From positions 5,394,001 to 5,458,000 of the forward strand of contig NZ_CP080521.1 in NCBI RefSeq assembly GCF_019468565.1: DNA of 64,000 nt, given 5' to 3'. This document shows, piece by piece, positions 49,512 through 57,259 of the stretch; positions within the stretch are counted from its first letter, which is position 1, and every line of letters begins with the position of its first letter. The stretch is from Pseudonocardia sp. DSM 110487. GTDB lineage: Bacteria > Actinomycetota > Actinomycetes > Mycobacteriales > Pseudonocardiaceae. Made by a program: the position numbers and the translations under genes. The notes under the pieces are model-generated. The model was not told the DNA's origin. It saw only the letters and a program-made list of their open reading frames with translations, and did not search any database.

Positions 49512-51239
49512 TCAGGCGACCTCTCCGGCCGGGGTGAGCACGATCAGGCTGAGCGAGGGCAGAGGCAGCTCCAGCCGCAGCGCGAGCCCGCCGTCGACCG
49601 TCTCGGTGACGTCGTCGGCGAACGGTTCCAGGCCCTGCCGGTCGCGGATCGTGGCGAGCTGCTCGGGCGTCGGGTCCTGCGGCGCGCCGAGGTCCCGCCA
49701 CACCGTGTGGCTGTTGCTGTGGCTGTGGTCGATGCGCCGGTGCGCCACCGTCCACCGTCCCGGCGCGAGGCCGTCCACCTGCAGCTCGACCGGGGTCGCG
49801 GCTTCGTCGGTGGCGTACTGGTCGTCGGCGTGCCGCCACACCAGCACCGCGACCCGCCCGTCGGCCGAGCCGCGCGAGGCGAGGACGTCCACCTCCTCCG
49901 GCAGGCCGGGGCCGAGCGCGCCCAGGTCGTCGACGACAACTGCGGCATCGGACGTGGCGCCGATCCGCCGGTCCCCCAGCTGCGCGAACGCCCGGTAGGC
50001 GTTCATCAGCGGCTTCTCGATCCCGGACGCCGTGACGAAGCTGCGGGTGCCCTCGAAGGAGCGCTCACCCTCCATCGAGAAGCTCCACGTGGTGGCCTCG
50101 GCCACCTGGGCGGCGCGCTGCTCGTTCAGGTCGAGCACCTTCTTCATCAGCTTGGCCTGGAACACCGGGTAGTACTCGGTGTTGCGGTAGGCGAAGTTCG
50201 GGTTGTCGTACACGCCCCAGTGCGCGGGCACCGACGCGTCGCACTCGTCGACGATCGCCGGGAGGCCGTTGTAGCGCGGGAACTCCTCCATCACGGCGAG
50301 CGCCCTGTCGATCTCGCGCAGCATCTTCGTGGTCGACGGCGACTGCCGCTCCGGTGCCGGCGCCCCGATCGGCCCGTACGTGCGCCATGGCGTGAAGTGG
50401 GCGCCCTTCGTGTGGAACGAGACGAAGTCGAGCGGCAGGTCCCGCTCGGAACAGGCGGCGAGGAAGCCGCGCAGGAACCGCGCGCCCGCGTCACCCCCGG
50501 TCACCGCGGGCCCGCCCACCTTCGCCTCGGGCAGCACGCTGCGCACGGCCCGCGCCGTGACGGCGTAGAGCTCGTGGAACTCCTCGGGCGTGCCGCGCCA
50601 GTAGGAGATGTCGGGCTCGTTCCACAGCTCCCACAGCCAGTGCGACACCTCGTCGGCGCCGTAGCGGTCGCGGCAGTGCGCGGCGAGCGCCGCCACCAGC
50701 CCGCCCCACTTCGCGTAGTCCTTCGGCGGGTAGGACCACCAGCCGGCCTCGTACTCGCTGTACAGCGTGGGGCTCGGGGTGAAGGCGAACTCCTCCTTCG
50801 CCCGGTCCGGAACCAGGGCGTGCGGCGTGAACGCCAGCTCGACGAGCGGGTGGTGGCCTGCGCCGACGATCGTGTCGTAGGTGAGGTCGGCGATGGTGAA
50901 GTCGTAGAACGGGTTGCCGTCGGCGTCCTCGTGGTAGACGTTCCCGGCACCCCAGTGCGGCAGCCCCAGTCCGGTGCCGCTGTTGAAGATGTAATGCGGC
51001 CGCACGTGGTAGGCCGTCTCGGCGAACGCGCCGATCGTCTGCAGCGTCCGCTTGCCCTGCGGGGTGTAGGTCCAGTTGATCTCGTCGTAGCCGAGGCTGG
51101 ACCACGGCCGCGCCAGCACCCCGCGGTCGTCGCTCGCGTCCACCCGGACCCGGGCCTGCCGCACGTGCGGGGCGTCCGGATCCGAGGGGGCGTGGCGCAG
51201 CGGCTGCACCGCGCTCGGAGAGCTGTTCTGGTCGGTCAT
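49512..51239 (-). CDS. Glycoside hydrolase family 39 (beta-xylosidase-like)
   Basis: 575 aa. Acid/base Glu208 in WLWELWNEPDISYW and likely nucleophile Glu332 in LPAIVDECDASVP fit GH39. Residues about 40-120 form the start of the barrel (NWTYTPQGKRTLQTIG). A C-terminal beta domain follows from about residue 420. There is no signal peptide, so it would act on imported oligosaccharides. Its position between the ABC importer and pentonate enzymes suggests xylo-oligosaccharides or another pentoside. Confidence 0.85.
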   Translation of the reverse strand: MTDQNSSPSAVQPLRHAPSDPDAPHVRQARVRVDASDDRGVLARPWSSLGYDEINWTYTPQGKRTLQTIGAFAETAYHVRPHYIFNSGTGLGLPHWGAGNVYHEDADGNPFYDFTIADLTYDTIVGAGHHPLVELAFTPHALVPDRAKEEFAFTPSPTLYSEYEAGWWSYPPKDYAKWGGLVAALAAHCRDRYGADEVSHWLWELWNEPDISYWRGTPEEFHELYAVTARAVRSVLPEAKVGGPAVTGGDAGARFLRGFLAACSERDLPLDFVSFHTKGAHFTPWRTYGPIGAPAPERQSPSTTKMLREIDRALAVMEEFPRYNGLPAIVDECDASVPAHWGVYDNPNFAYRNTEYYPVFQAKLMKKVLDLNEQRAAQVAEATTWSFSMEGERSFEGTRSFVTASGIEKPLMNAYRAFAQLGDRRIGATSDAAVVVDDLGALGPGLPEEVDVLASRGSADGRVAVLVWRHADDQYATDEAATPVELQVDGLAPGRWTVAHRRIDHSHSNSHTVWRDLGAPQDPTPEQLATIRDRQGLEPFADDVTETVDGGLALRLELPLPSLSLIVLTPAGEVA

Positions 51240-51253
51240 CTCTTCCTCTCGGA

Positions 51254-52678
51254 TCAGGCGTAGACGTAGTCGGTGGCCTGCTGCCAGTCGGGGAACGCCC
51301 AGTCGTCGAGAGAGACCTGGGCGCCTTCATCGGTGGCCTGCTTCAAGGCGCGCTCCCGGTCGGCGGTGGACGCGTCGCTGAGCTGGCGGAGGGCGGCGCG
51401 CAGATCGGGGATGTTGCCGCCGAGGTAGCCCTGGACGATGTCCCCGAGGTCCGGGCTGATGGGCTTCTCGAGCGCCTCGACCGCGGCGACCTGCGGATTG
51501 CGCACCACGGCCTCCGGCATGCGTTTCACCTGATCGCGGAAGTAGCCGACCACCCGCCGGTACGGCTCGGTGACGTCGGCCGTCTCGACGATGTCGAGGT
51601 TCATCGGCGGCTGGTCCATGCCCGCGGCGAGGCCCGCTTGGTACTCGGGCGTGGTGAACGAGCTGACGAGAGCGATCGCGTGCCCGGGGTCGGCGGTGCT
51701 GCCCGCGACGAAGATCTGCGACGCCGGCGCCCCGCGGTAGACGACGGGCTGCGTACCGGGCTCGGGGGTCAGGATCGGGCCGACCTCCATGGTCGGCACG
51801 AACTCCGGGTTGACGGCCTTGACCCCGCCTGCGCACCACGGCCCGTCGGGAAAGAAGCCCGCAGTCCCGGCCGCCCACCGGGTGCACGCGTTGGCCACGG
51901 TGAAGTTGATGGCGCCGGGGATGATCGCGCCGGTGTCGTTCAGCTCCTTCCAGAAGTCGATGGCCGTGACGTAGGCGTCGTGGTGGTAGGCGAACTCCCC
52001 GGTGGTGAACAGCCGCCCCTCGAAGCCGGGGAAGCCCGCGGCGCACGCCATGTCGTTGATCTGCTCCCGCATCCGCGCCTTCCCGCCCAGCGCCAGCATC
52101 ATCGGCACCTCTCCCTGCGCCGCGATCCGGCGGCACGCGTCGCGGAAGGCGTCGTAGCTGGTGGGCGGGTTGGCCGGATCGATCCCCGCCGCGGCGACGA
52201 TGTCGCGGTTGAACCAGGTGGCGGCGGCGTACTGGCGGAAGGCGAACAGCGGTAGCCCGTACACCTTGCCGTCGATGTTCGTGATCCCCTCGGTGAGGGC
52301 GCCCTCCGGCAGCCGCGCCTTCACCTCGTCGGAGAGGGCCAGCTCGTGGACCCACCCCTCCCGCACCAGCGCGGCGAGCGGGATGTTCAGGATGTTCGTG
52401 TAGACGTCCGGCAACTGCTTGCCCTGGTTGGCCAGCTGCAGCGCCTCGATCGCCCGGGTGACGTCGTTGTAGGTGTACTCCACGCTCACGCCCATGGCCT
52501 GCGACTGGCGCTGCGCCCAGTCCTCGTGGAAGTTCTGCAGCGCGCTGTAGTGGTCCCACCACCGCAGCCCGCTTCCGCCCGAGGATCCGCCCGCGCCGCC
52601 CCCACAGGCGGCGAGCAGGGTCGTGGCGGCGAGGGCACCACTGGCGCCGAGAAAGGCCCGACGGCTGATTCCGGACAT
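51254..52678 (-). CDS. Sugar ABC transporter substrate-binding lipoprotein
   Basis: 474 aa. It carries a Tat-like signal (SRRAFLGASGALAATTLLAAC) with a lipobox, so it is exported folded and then lipidated. The mature part is a solute-binding family 1 fold (RWWDHYSALQNFHED, YGLPLFAFRQYAAATWFNRD, GTAGFFPDGPWCAGG). GAGGAG precedes ATG 52678. It supplies two permeases encoded just upstream. The ATPase (MsiK type) is not in the operon, as is usual in actinomycetes. Confidence 0.9.
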   Translation of the reverse strand: MSGISRRAFLGASGALAATTLLAACGGGAGGSSGGSGLRWWDHYSALQNFHEDWAQRQSQAMGVSVEYTYNDVTRAIEALQLANQGKQLPDVYTNILNIPLAALVREGWVHELALSDEVKARLPEGALTEGITNIDGKVYGLPLFAFRQYAAATWFNRDIVAAAGIDPANPPTSYDAFRDACRRIAAQGEVPMMLALGGKARMREQINDMACAAGFPGFEGRLFTTGEFAYHHDAYVTAIDFWKELNDTGAIIPGAINFTVANACTRWAAGTAGFFPDGPWCAGGVKAVNPEFVPTMEVGPILTPEPGTQPVVYRGAPASQIFVAGSTADPGHAIALVSSFTTPEYQAGLAAGMDQPPMNLDIVETADVTEPYRRVVGYFRDQVKRMPEAVVRNPQVAAVEALEKPISPDLGDIVQGYLGGNIPDLRAALRQLSDASTADRERALKQATDEGAQVSLDDWAFPDWQQATDYVYA

Positions 52679-52710
52679 ATCTACTCCTCGTTGAGTGCGT
52701 GTCGGGACTC

Positions 52711-53598
52711 TCAGGATTTGACGGCGCCTGCGATGCCTTCGACGAAGTAGCGCTGCAGGAACAGGAAGAGCGCCACGATGGGGACGATCGAGATGACGCC
52801 CGCCGCGGCCATTCCCGACCAGTCGGTGGCGTTCTCCCCCACGAACGCCTGCATCCCCACGCTCAGGGTGCGCAGTTCCGGGCGGCTGAACGAGAAGACA
52901 AGCGGCAGGAAGAAGGCGTTCCAGGTGGCCAGGAACGTGAGCAGGGCGACCGTGGCCGTGACCGGCATCGACAACGGCAGCATGATGGTCCAGAACACGC
53001 GGAAGAAGCCCGCGCCGTCCATGATCGCCGCTTCCTCGAGCTCCTTCGGGAGCTGCCGGAAGTAGCCCGCGTAGATCAGGATGAACGACACGTTCGCCGC
53101 GCCGCCGAGGGCAAGGATCATCCCGGTGAGCGAGTTGAGGACACCCAGCTCCAGCGACAGCTTGACGATCGGGATGATCGTGTAGCCGGTCGGCACGAAC
53201 AGCGTGGCGACGAGGATCCCCACGATGATCCGCGACCCAGGGAACCGGTAGCGGCCCAGCACGTACCCGCACAGCGCGCAGCGGACGACCACGATTACGA
53301 CGGTCGCCAGGGTGACGATCACCGTGTTCAGCATGTAGCGCCCGAAGCCGGCGTCGTCCCATGCCCGGGCGTAGTTCTCCCAGACGAACACCTCGGGCCA
53401 CAGGCCCACGCCGCCGCTGAAGACCTCCGTCGAGCTCTTCAGCGAGGCCGACACCATCCACCCGAAGGGGTAGATCCACAGCAGTCCGAGCAGCGCGAGC
53501 AGCAGGACCGCGCCCCACCACGGGAGGCGCCGCAACGCCGCCCACGGGCTGCGTGCGCGGCGGGGCACCTTCGCCGTCGCGATCGTCGCGGTGCTCAT
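52711..53598 (-). CDS. Sugar ABC transporter permease (MalG type)
   Basis: 295 aa, six helices after a basic N-terminus. The EAA coupling loop is RQLPKELEEAAIMDGAGFFRVFWTIMLPL. The end FLFLQRYFVEGIAGAVKS is typical of the MalG/carbohydrate group. ATG 53598 overlaps the stop of the other permease (ATGA). Confidence 0.92.
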   Translation of the reverse strand: MSTATIATAKVPRRARSPWAALRRLPWWGAVLLLALLGLLWIYPFGWMVSASLKSSTEVFSGGVGLWPEVFVWENYARAWDDAGFGRYMLNTVIVTLATVVIVVVRCALCGYVLGRYRFPGSRIIVGILVATLFVPTGYTIIPIVKLSLELGVLNSLTGMILALGGAANVSFILIYAGYFRQLPKELEEAAIMDGAGFFRVFWTIMLPLSMPVTATVALLTFLATWNAFFLPLVFSFSRPELRTLSVGMQAFVGENATDWSGMAAAGVISIVPIVALFLFLQRYFVEGIAGAVKS

Positions 53599-54578
53599 CG
53601 GGTCGCCTCCCTCAGGCGCCGAGCGGCGTACACGGCCCACAACTGGAAGAAGCCGAACACCATCACGAACAGGCCGAACAGCACCGCGGCCGCCGACGCG
53701 AAGCCCAGCTGGGGAATCGAGGCGGCGAATGCCCACCGGTAGATGTAGATCTCGATGACCTCGGTGCCGAAGAACGGTCCGCCGCCGGTCATCGACTGCA
53801 TCAGGTCGAAGGCGCGGAACGTGTCCTCGATCGTGAGCACGGTGATGATGAGCAGGAACGGCATCAGCAGGGGCAGTGTGATGTGCCGGAACGTCCGCAC
53901 GGCGGAGGCGCCGTCGATCGTCGCCGCCTCGTAGAGGTCGCGTGGGATCGTCTGCAGGGCGGCCAGCCAATAGATCATCGTGATCCCGAAGAACTTCCAC
54001 ACGTAGACGGCCGAGACGGTCAGGAGGGCCAGTCCGGACTCACCGAGGAAGTTGATCCCCTTCGACTGCCCGAGCGTCTGCAGTGCGGCGTTGATGGGGC
54101 CGCTCGACGGATCGAAGATGAACTGCATGACGACGCCGACGATCGCCGTCGTCGTCACCACGGGGAGGAAGTAGACCGTCCGGAACAGCGCGGCGAACGG
54201 CAGCTTCGGCGAGTTGAGCACGATCGCCAGCAGGAGACTCAGGACGATCCGGGCCGGCGCCACGAGCAGCATGAAGACGACCGTGACCCACACCGAGTTC
54301 CAGAACCCGGGATCGGCCAGCACGGCCTCGTAGTTGCTGATCCCCACGAAGCGCTGCTCGGCCTCGAACCCGTTCCACTCCACGAGCGAGTACCAGTAGC
54401 TCGCGATGATCGGGTAGACGGTGTATAGGCCGTAGAGCACCACGGTGGGCATGAGGAACGCCCAGATCCACAGGTTCCTGCGGCGGAGCGCCGCGTTGCG
54501 GTCGCGGGGACCGCGGGGTGGGGCTGCGGTCACGGCAGGAGGGCCGCCACGGGCCGGTGCCGTCATGTGAGCGCTCAC
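53595..54578 (-). CDS. Sugar ABC transporter permease (MalF type)
   Basis: 327 aa, six helices. EAA loop: QTIPRDLYEAATIDGASAVRTFRHITLPL. The start is taken at GTG 54578, which overlaps the TGA of an 11-codon ORF carrying a strong ribosome site (GTGA); ATG 54566 is the alternative. The start region lies inside a perfect lac-type operator, so initiation and repression are closely linked. Confidence 0.9.
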   Translation of the reverse strand: MSAHMTAPARGGPPAVTAAPPRGPRDRNAALRRRNLWIWAFLMPTVVLYGLYTVYPIIASYWYSLVEWNGFEAEQRFVGISNYEAVLADPGFWNSVWVTVVFMLLVAPARIVLSLLLAIVLNSPKLPFAALFRTVYFLPVVTTTAIVGVVMQFIFDPSSGPINAALQTLGQSKGINFLGESGLALLTVSAVYVWKFFGITMIYWLAALQTIPRDLYEAATIDGASAVRTFRHITLPLLMPFLLIITVLTIEDTFRAFDLMQSMTGGGPFFGTEVIEIYIYRWAFAASIPQLGFASAAAVLFGLFVMVFGFFQLWAVYAARRLREATR

Positions 54579-54579
54579 A
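54566..54579. promoter_or_regulatory. Perfect lac-type operator at the start of the sugar operon
   Basis: TGTGAGCGCTCACA is a perfect 14-bp palindrome and equals the core of the ideal symmetric lac operator. It covers the GTG start of the MalF-type permease. LacI/GalR-family proteins bind such centres (CG at the dyad). No LacI gene is in the window; the adjacent regulator is GntR-type. Confidence 0.75.
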
Positions 54580-54610
54580 GTTCGTGACGCCCGTCGATCT
54601 CGATGGTCAT
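54575..54610 (-). CDS. Possible 11-residue leader peptide
   Basis: ATG 54610 follows GAGGAGGG with ideal spacing and encodes MTIEIDGRHEL, then TGA at 54575-54577 overlapping the permease GTG. It may feed ribosomes to the permease start by coupling, or act as a regulatory leader. It is too short to claim a stable product. Confidence 0.45.
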   Translation of the reverse strand: MTIEIDGRHEL

Positions 54611-54675
54611 CGCGCCCTCCTCGTCGAGCGGCCGGCGATCTGCGGGTAGCCTGGGCCTGGCTTCGTCAAAAGTCA

Positions 54676-54687
54676 ATTGTTAACAAT
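54676..54687. promoter_or_regulatory. GntR (FadR-type) operator
   Basis: ATTGTTAACAAT is a perfect 12-bp palindrome in an AT-rich patch (TCAATTGTTAACAATCAA), 30 bp before the GntR start. It fits the tNGTnnnACNa style of FadR/FCD regulators and probably mediates autoregulation and control of the divergent operon. Confidence 0.7.
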
Positions 54688-54717
54688 CAACGCGCTTTCG
54701 AACGCAAGGGAGTCGCT

Positions 54718-55404
54718 GTGCCCGGGCCCCTCGACCAGCTCACCATCGAGACCGAACCCAGCCCGGCGCTGGCCGCCACCGTCGTGCCCGCGATTCGCCG
54801 GATGATCACGACCGGCGTCCTGCCCCAGGGGGTGCACCTGCGCGAGGCGGAGCTCGCCACCGCGCTGGGGATGAGCCGCGGCCCGGTGCGCGAGGCACTC
54901 GTCGAGCTGGCACGCGAGGGCCTCGTCGTGCTCCGGCGCCACCGCGGCGCGCAGGTCATCACACTGACCACGGCCGACGCCGAGGAGGTCTACACCCTGC
55001 GGCGCGCGCTCGAGCGGCTCGCCGTCGAGCGGGCGTGCGGTCGGCTCACCGCCAACCACCTCGCGGAGCTCGACGCCATCCTCGACCGCATGCGGGAGCT
55101 CGACGCCGACTACTCCCCCGCCGTCGCCGTCGAGCTCGACCTCGCCTTCCACGACGTGCTGGTGCGCGCCGCAGAGCACTCACGGCTGGAGCGGTCGTGG
55201 CAGCAGATCCGCAGCCAGGTCGCGATGTTCCTGCACGATCGCCACCTCGCACGCAGGGACTTCCACGAGATCGCCCACCCCGAGCACCGCGCCGTGCGCG
55301 ACATCGTCGCCGCGGGCGACCCAGCCCTCGCCGTCGAGGCGATCGAGAACCACCTCGTCGGCGCCTACGACCGGCTGGTCGCGGCGCGCACCGACGCCGG
55401 CTGA
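54718..55404 (+). CDS. GntR-family regulator (FadR/FCD)
   Basis: 228 aa. Winged HTH LREAELATALGMSRGPVREALVELAREGLV, then an all-helical FCD ligand domain with metal-binding residues expected around VELDLAFHDVLVRAAEHSRL and HPEHRAVRDIVAAGD. AAGGGAG precedes GTG 54718. It is divergent from the pentose operon and has its own palindrome, so it probably represses both until a sugar acid appears. Confidence 0.9.
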   Translation: MPGPLDQLTIETEPSPALAATVVPAIRRMITTGVLPQGVHLREAELATALGMSRGPVREALVELAREGLVVLRRHRGAQVITLTTADAEEVYTLRRALERLAVERACGRLTANHLAELDAILDRMRELDADYSPAVAVELDLAFHDVLVRAAEHSRLERSWQQIRSQVAMFLHDRHLARRDFHEIAHPEHRAVRDIVAAGDPALAVEAIENHLVGAYDRLVAARTDAG

Positions 55405-55409
55405 CCGGG

Positions 55410-55796
55410 TCAGGGCCGCGGCGCGGGCTGGAACAACTCGACCAGGTTGCCCGCCGGGTCGGCGAGCAGGATCTGGCGCCCGCCGGGCCCGCTGACCAGG
55501 TCGCTGCGGAACGGCAGGCCGGCGTCGCGGAGCCGGGCGACCTCGGCGTCCAGGTCGTCGACGATGAGATGGATCCGGTTGCGGCCGGCAGAAGCGGCGT
55601 CGTCGGGGGTGGCCCGGGCGCCGGAGCTGGTGGGCCCGGACAGCAGCAGCCGCAGCGGGCCGCGGAGCACGTCGGCGAACGCGGGTGCGGCGTTCATGTT
55701 CACCGTGAAGCCGAGGTGGGAGGTGTAGAAGTCGACGGCGGCCTGCACGTCGTCGACGACGTACCGGACGCTCGCGTACTGATCGGATGTGGTCAT
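55410..55796 (-). CDS. VOC-family protein (glyoxalase/bleomycin-resistance fold)
   Basis: 128 aa, two beta-alpha-beta-beta-beta modules. VRYVVDDVQAAVDFYTSHLGF opens the fold, and HLIVDDLDAEVARLRDAGLPF and ILLADPAGNLVELFQP close it; the last segment carries the usual metal-ligand Glu. GAGG precedes ATG 55796. It is coupled (ATGA) to the ArsR-phosphatase fusion, which suggests a role in arsenic or other toxicant handling, but the substrate is unknown. Confidence 0.8.
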   Translation of the reverse strand: MTTSDQYASVRYVVDDVQAAVDFYTSHLGFTVNMNAAPAFADVLRGPLRLLLSGPTSSGARATPDDAASAGRNRIHLIVDDLDAEVARLRDAGLPFRSDLVSGPGGRQILLADPAGNLVELFQPAPRP

Positions 55797-56530
55797 CGCC
55801 TTGCCTCCTCGCGGTTGGCGGTGCCCAACGCCGGCAACAGGTACCGGACGCGGGTGTCGATCTCGGCCGCGGTGCGCCGGAACGCCGCGGCATCGTCGGC
55901 CGGCTCGGGGATGCTCCAGTGCACCCGCCGGGTGCGGCCGAAGTCCGGGCAGACCTCGCGGGCCTTGTCGCACATGGTGACCACCCAGTCGAACGTTCGG
56001 CCGGCGAGGCTGTCCAGGTGCCGCGGGCGCTGGCCGGAGACGTCGACGCCGAACTCCTCGCGCAGCACCCGGACGGTGTGGGGGTGCAGCTCCGGTCGAG
56101 GCCTGCTACCTGCGCTGGTGACGGTGGCCCGTGCGCCGGTGTGGCGGCGCAGCAGTGCTTCCGCGATCGGCGAGCGCGCGCTGTTGCCCGTGCAGACGAA
56201 CAGCACCGCCCCGCCGGGGATCGTGGGCGCCACGTCGCGGCGCAACGCCGGGTGCAGGGCGGCCGCGCTCTCGGCCAACGCTGCACCGCACCGGTCGAGA
56301 TCGAGGTGGTAGTAGCTGTCGCGGCCGTCGAAGCTGCTGCGCGTGACCGTGGCCAGCCCACCGTCGCGCAGCAACTTCAGGTGGTAGGAGACGAGGTTCT
56401 GCGGCTCGCCGACCAGAGCGACGAGCTCGCGCACCCGGTAGTCGCTCCCCGCGAGCGCGGAGAGCAGCCGCCAGCGCACCGGGTGGGCCGCCAGCCGGAC
56501 GAAGGCAGGCGGGTCGGCGACGATGCCCAT
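55793..56530 (-). CDS. ArsR regulator fused to arsenate-reductase/LMW phosphatase
   Basis: 245 aa with two domains. Residues about 1-90 are an ArsR-type winged HTH (HPVRWRLLSALAGSDYRV, EPQNLVSYHLKLLRDGGL). Residues about 107-240 are a low-molecular-weight phosphatase/arsenate reductase with the P-loop VCTGNSARSP (Cys113, Arg119) and the late acidic segment HWSIPEPADD. The HTH lacks the classical CxC arsenite site, so sensing may differ. A perfect palindrome lies just upstream. No arsenite pump is present nearby. Confidence 0.88.
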   Translation of the reverse strand: MGIVADPPAFVRLAAHPVRWRLLSALAGSDYRVRELVALVGEPQNLVSYHLKLLRDGGLATVTRSSFDGRDSYYHLDLDRCGAALAESAAALHPALRRDVAPTIPGGAVLFVCTGNSARSPIAEALLRRHTGARATVTSAGSRPRPELHPHTVRVLREEFGVDVSGQRPRHLDSLAGRTFDWVVTMCDKAREVCPDFGRTRRVHWSIPEPADDAAAFRRTAAEIDTRVRYLLPALGTANREEARR

Positions 56531-56541
56531 AGTCCAGAACT

Positions 56542-56565
56542 ATACATCAAACGTGGTTGATGTAT
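56542..56565. promoter_or_regulatory. ArsR-type operator
   Basis: ATACATCAA-N6-TTGATGTAT, perfect 9-bp arms, begins 12 bp upstream of the ArsR-fusion start. A further TTGATG half-site is at 56575-56580. This is the standard shape of SmtB/ArsR operators. Confidence 0.8.
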
Positions 56566-56602
56566 CGACCTATTTTGATGGATCGTCGGTATGGAGATCG
56601 GA

Positions 56603-57259
56603 TCACCGGTTGGCGGCGGCCCGATCCAGGAGTAGCAGGCCACACACGACGGGCAGAGTCGGGCCGAAGAGCAGCGGGCCCACCGCGAGCGGCAGCGCGA
56701 CCACCGGGGCGAGCACCAGCGCCGCGAGCAGCACGAGGCAACGGCGCGGCGAGCCGAAGGCGAGCAGGAGGGCGCGGGCGCGCCAGCTCGCCCGGGCCGC
56801 CGGGTCGTGCCCGGCGACCACGGCGAAGGCGAGGTGGAACACGGCGAACGCGGCGAGCCCCCCGACCTGCACGGCGAGCAGCGGGATGGCCATGGGCTCT
56901 GGGCGCCCGGCGAGGAACGCGATCGCCGCGACCATCGCCGCCGGGGCCGCGGTGGCCGCCATGGCGTGGCGCCACAGCGCCCGCCAGTACCCCGGGAACG
57001 CCGCGAAGACGCCGGTGAAGACGCGGGTGTCCCCGTCGCGGCGCCACCGGTCCAGCGCCGCCGCAACGGCCGCGAGCGCCGGCAACCACGTCACGATCCC
57101 GAGGGCGAGCAGGCAGAACGCGGCGCCGGCGAGCGCCGGATGGGCGACCCACTCGAGGCCCTGCAGCACGGCTCCGGCCCACCCCCTCCCTTCCGTGTTC
57201 CGACGAACGCGCCGTTCGTCGGGAAGTGCGAGGCGTTCGGGGCGGGGAGCTCGGGTCAC
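56603..57259 (-). CDS. YesL-like (DUF624) membrane protein
   Basis: 218 aa with about five helices. Features fitting the YesL family are a long first helix (FCLLALGIVTWLPALAAVAAAL), then RWRRDGDTRVFTGVFAAFPGYWRALWRHAM. YesL proteins accompany carbohydrate ABC operons in many bacteria, with unknown role. The GTG start overlaps the stop of the lyase-like gene (GTGA), placing it at the end of the uronide operon. Confidence 0.72.
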   Translation of the reverse strand: MTRAPRPERLALPDERRVRRNTEGRGWAGAVLQGLEWVAHPALAGAAFCLLALGIVTWLPALAAVAAALDRWRRDGDTRVFTGVFAAFPGYWRALWRHAMAATAAPAAMVAAIAFLAGRPEPMAIPLLAVQVGGLAAFAVFHLAFAVVAGHDPAARASWRARALLLAFGSPRRCLVLLAALVLAPVVALPLAVGPLLFGPTLPVVCGLLLLDRAAANR

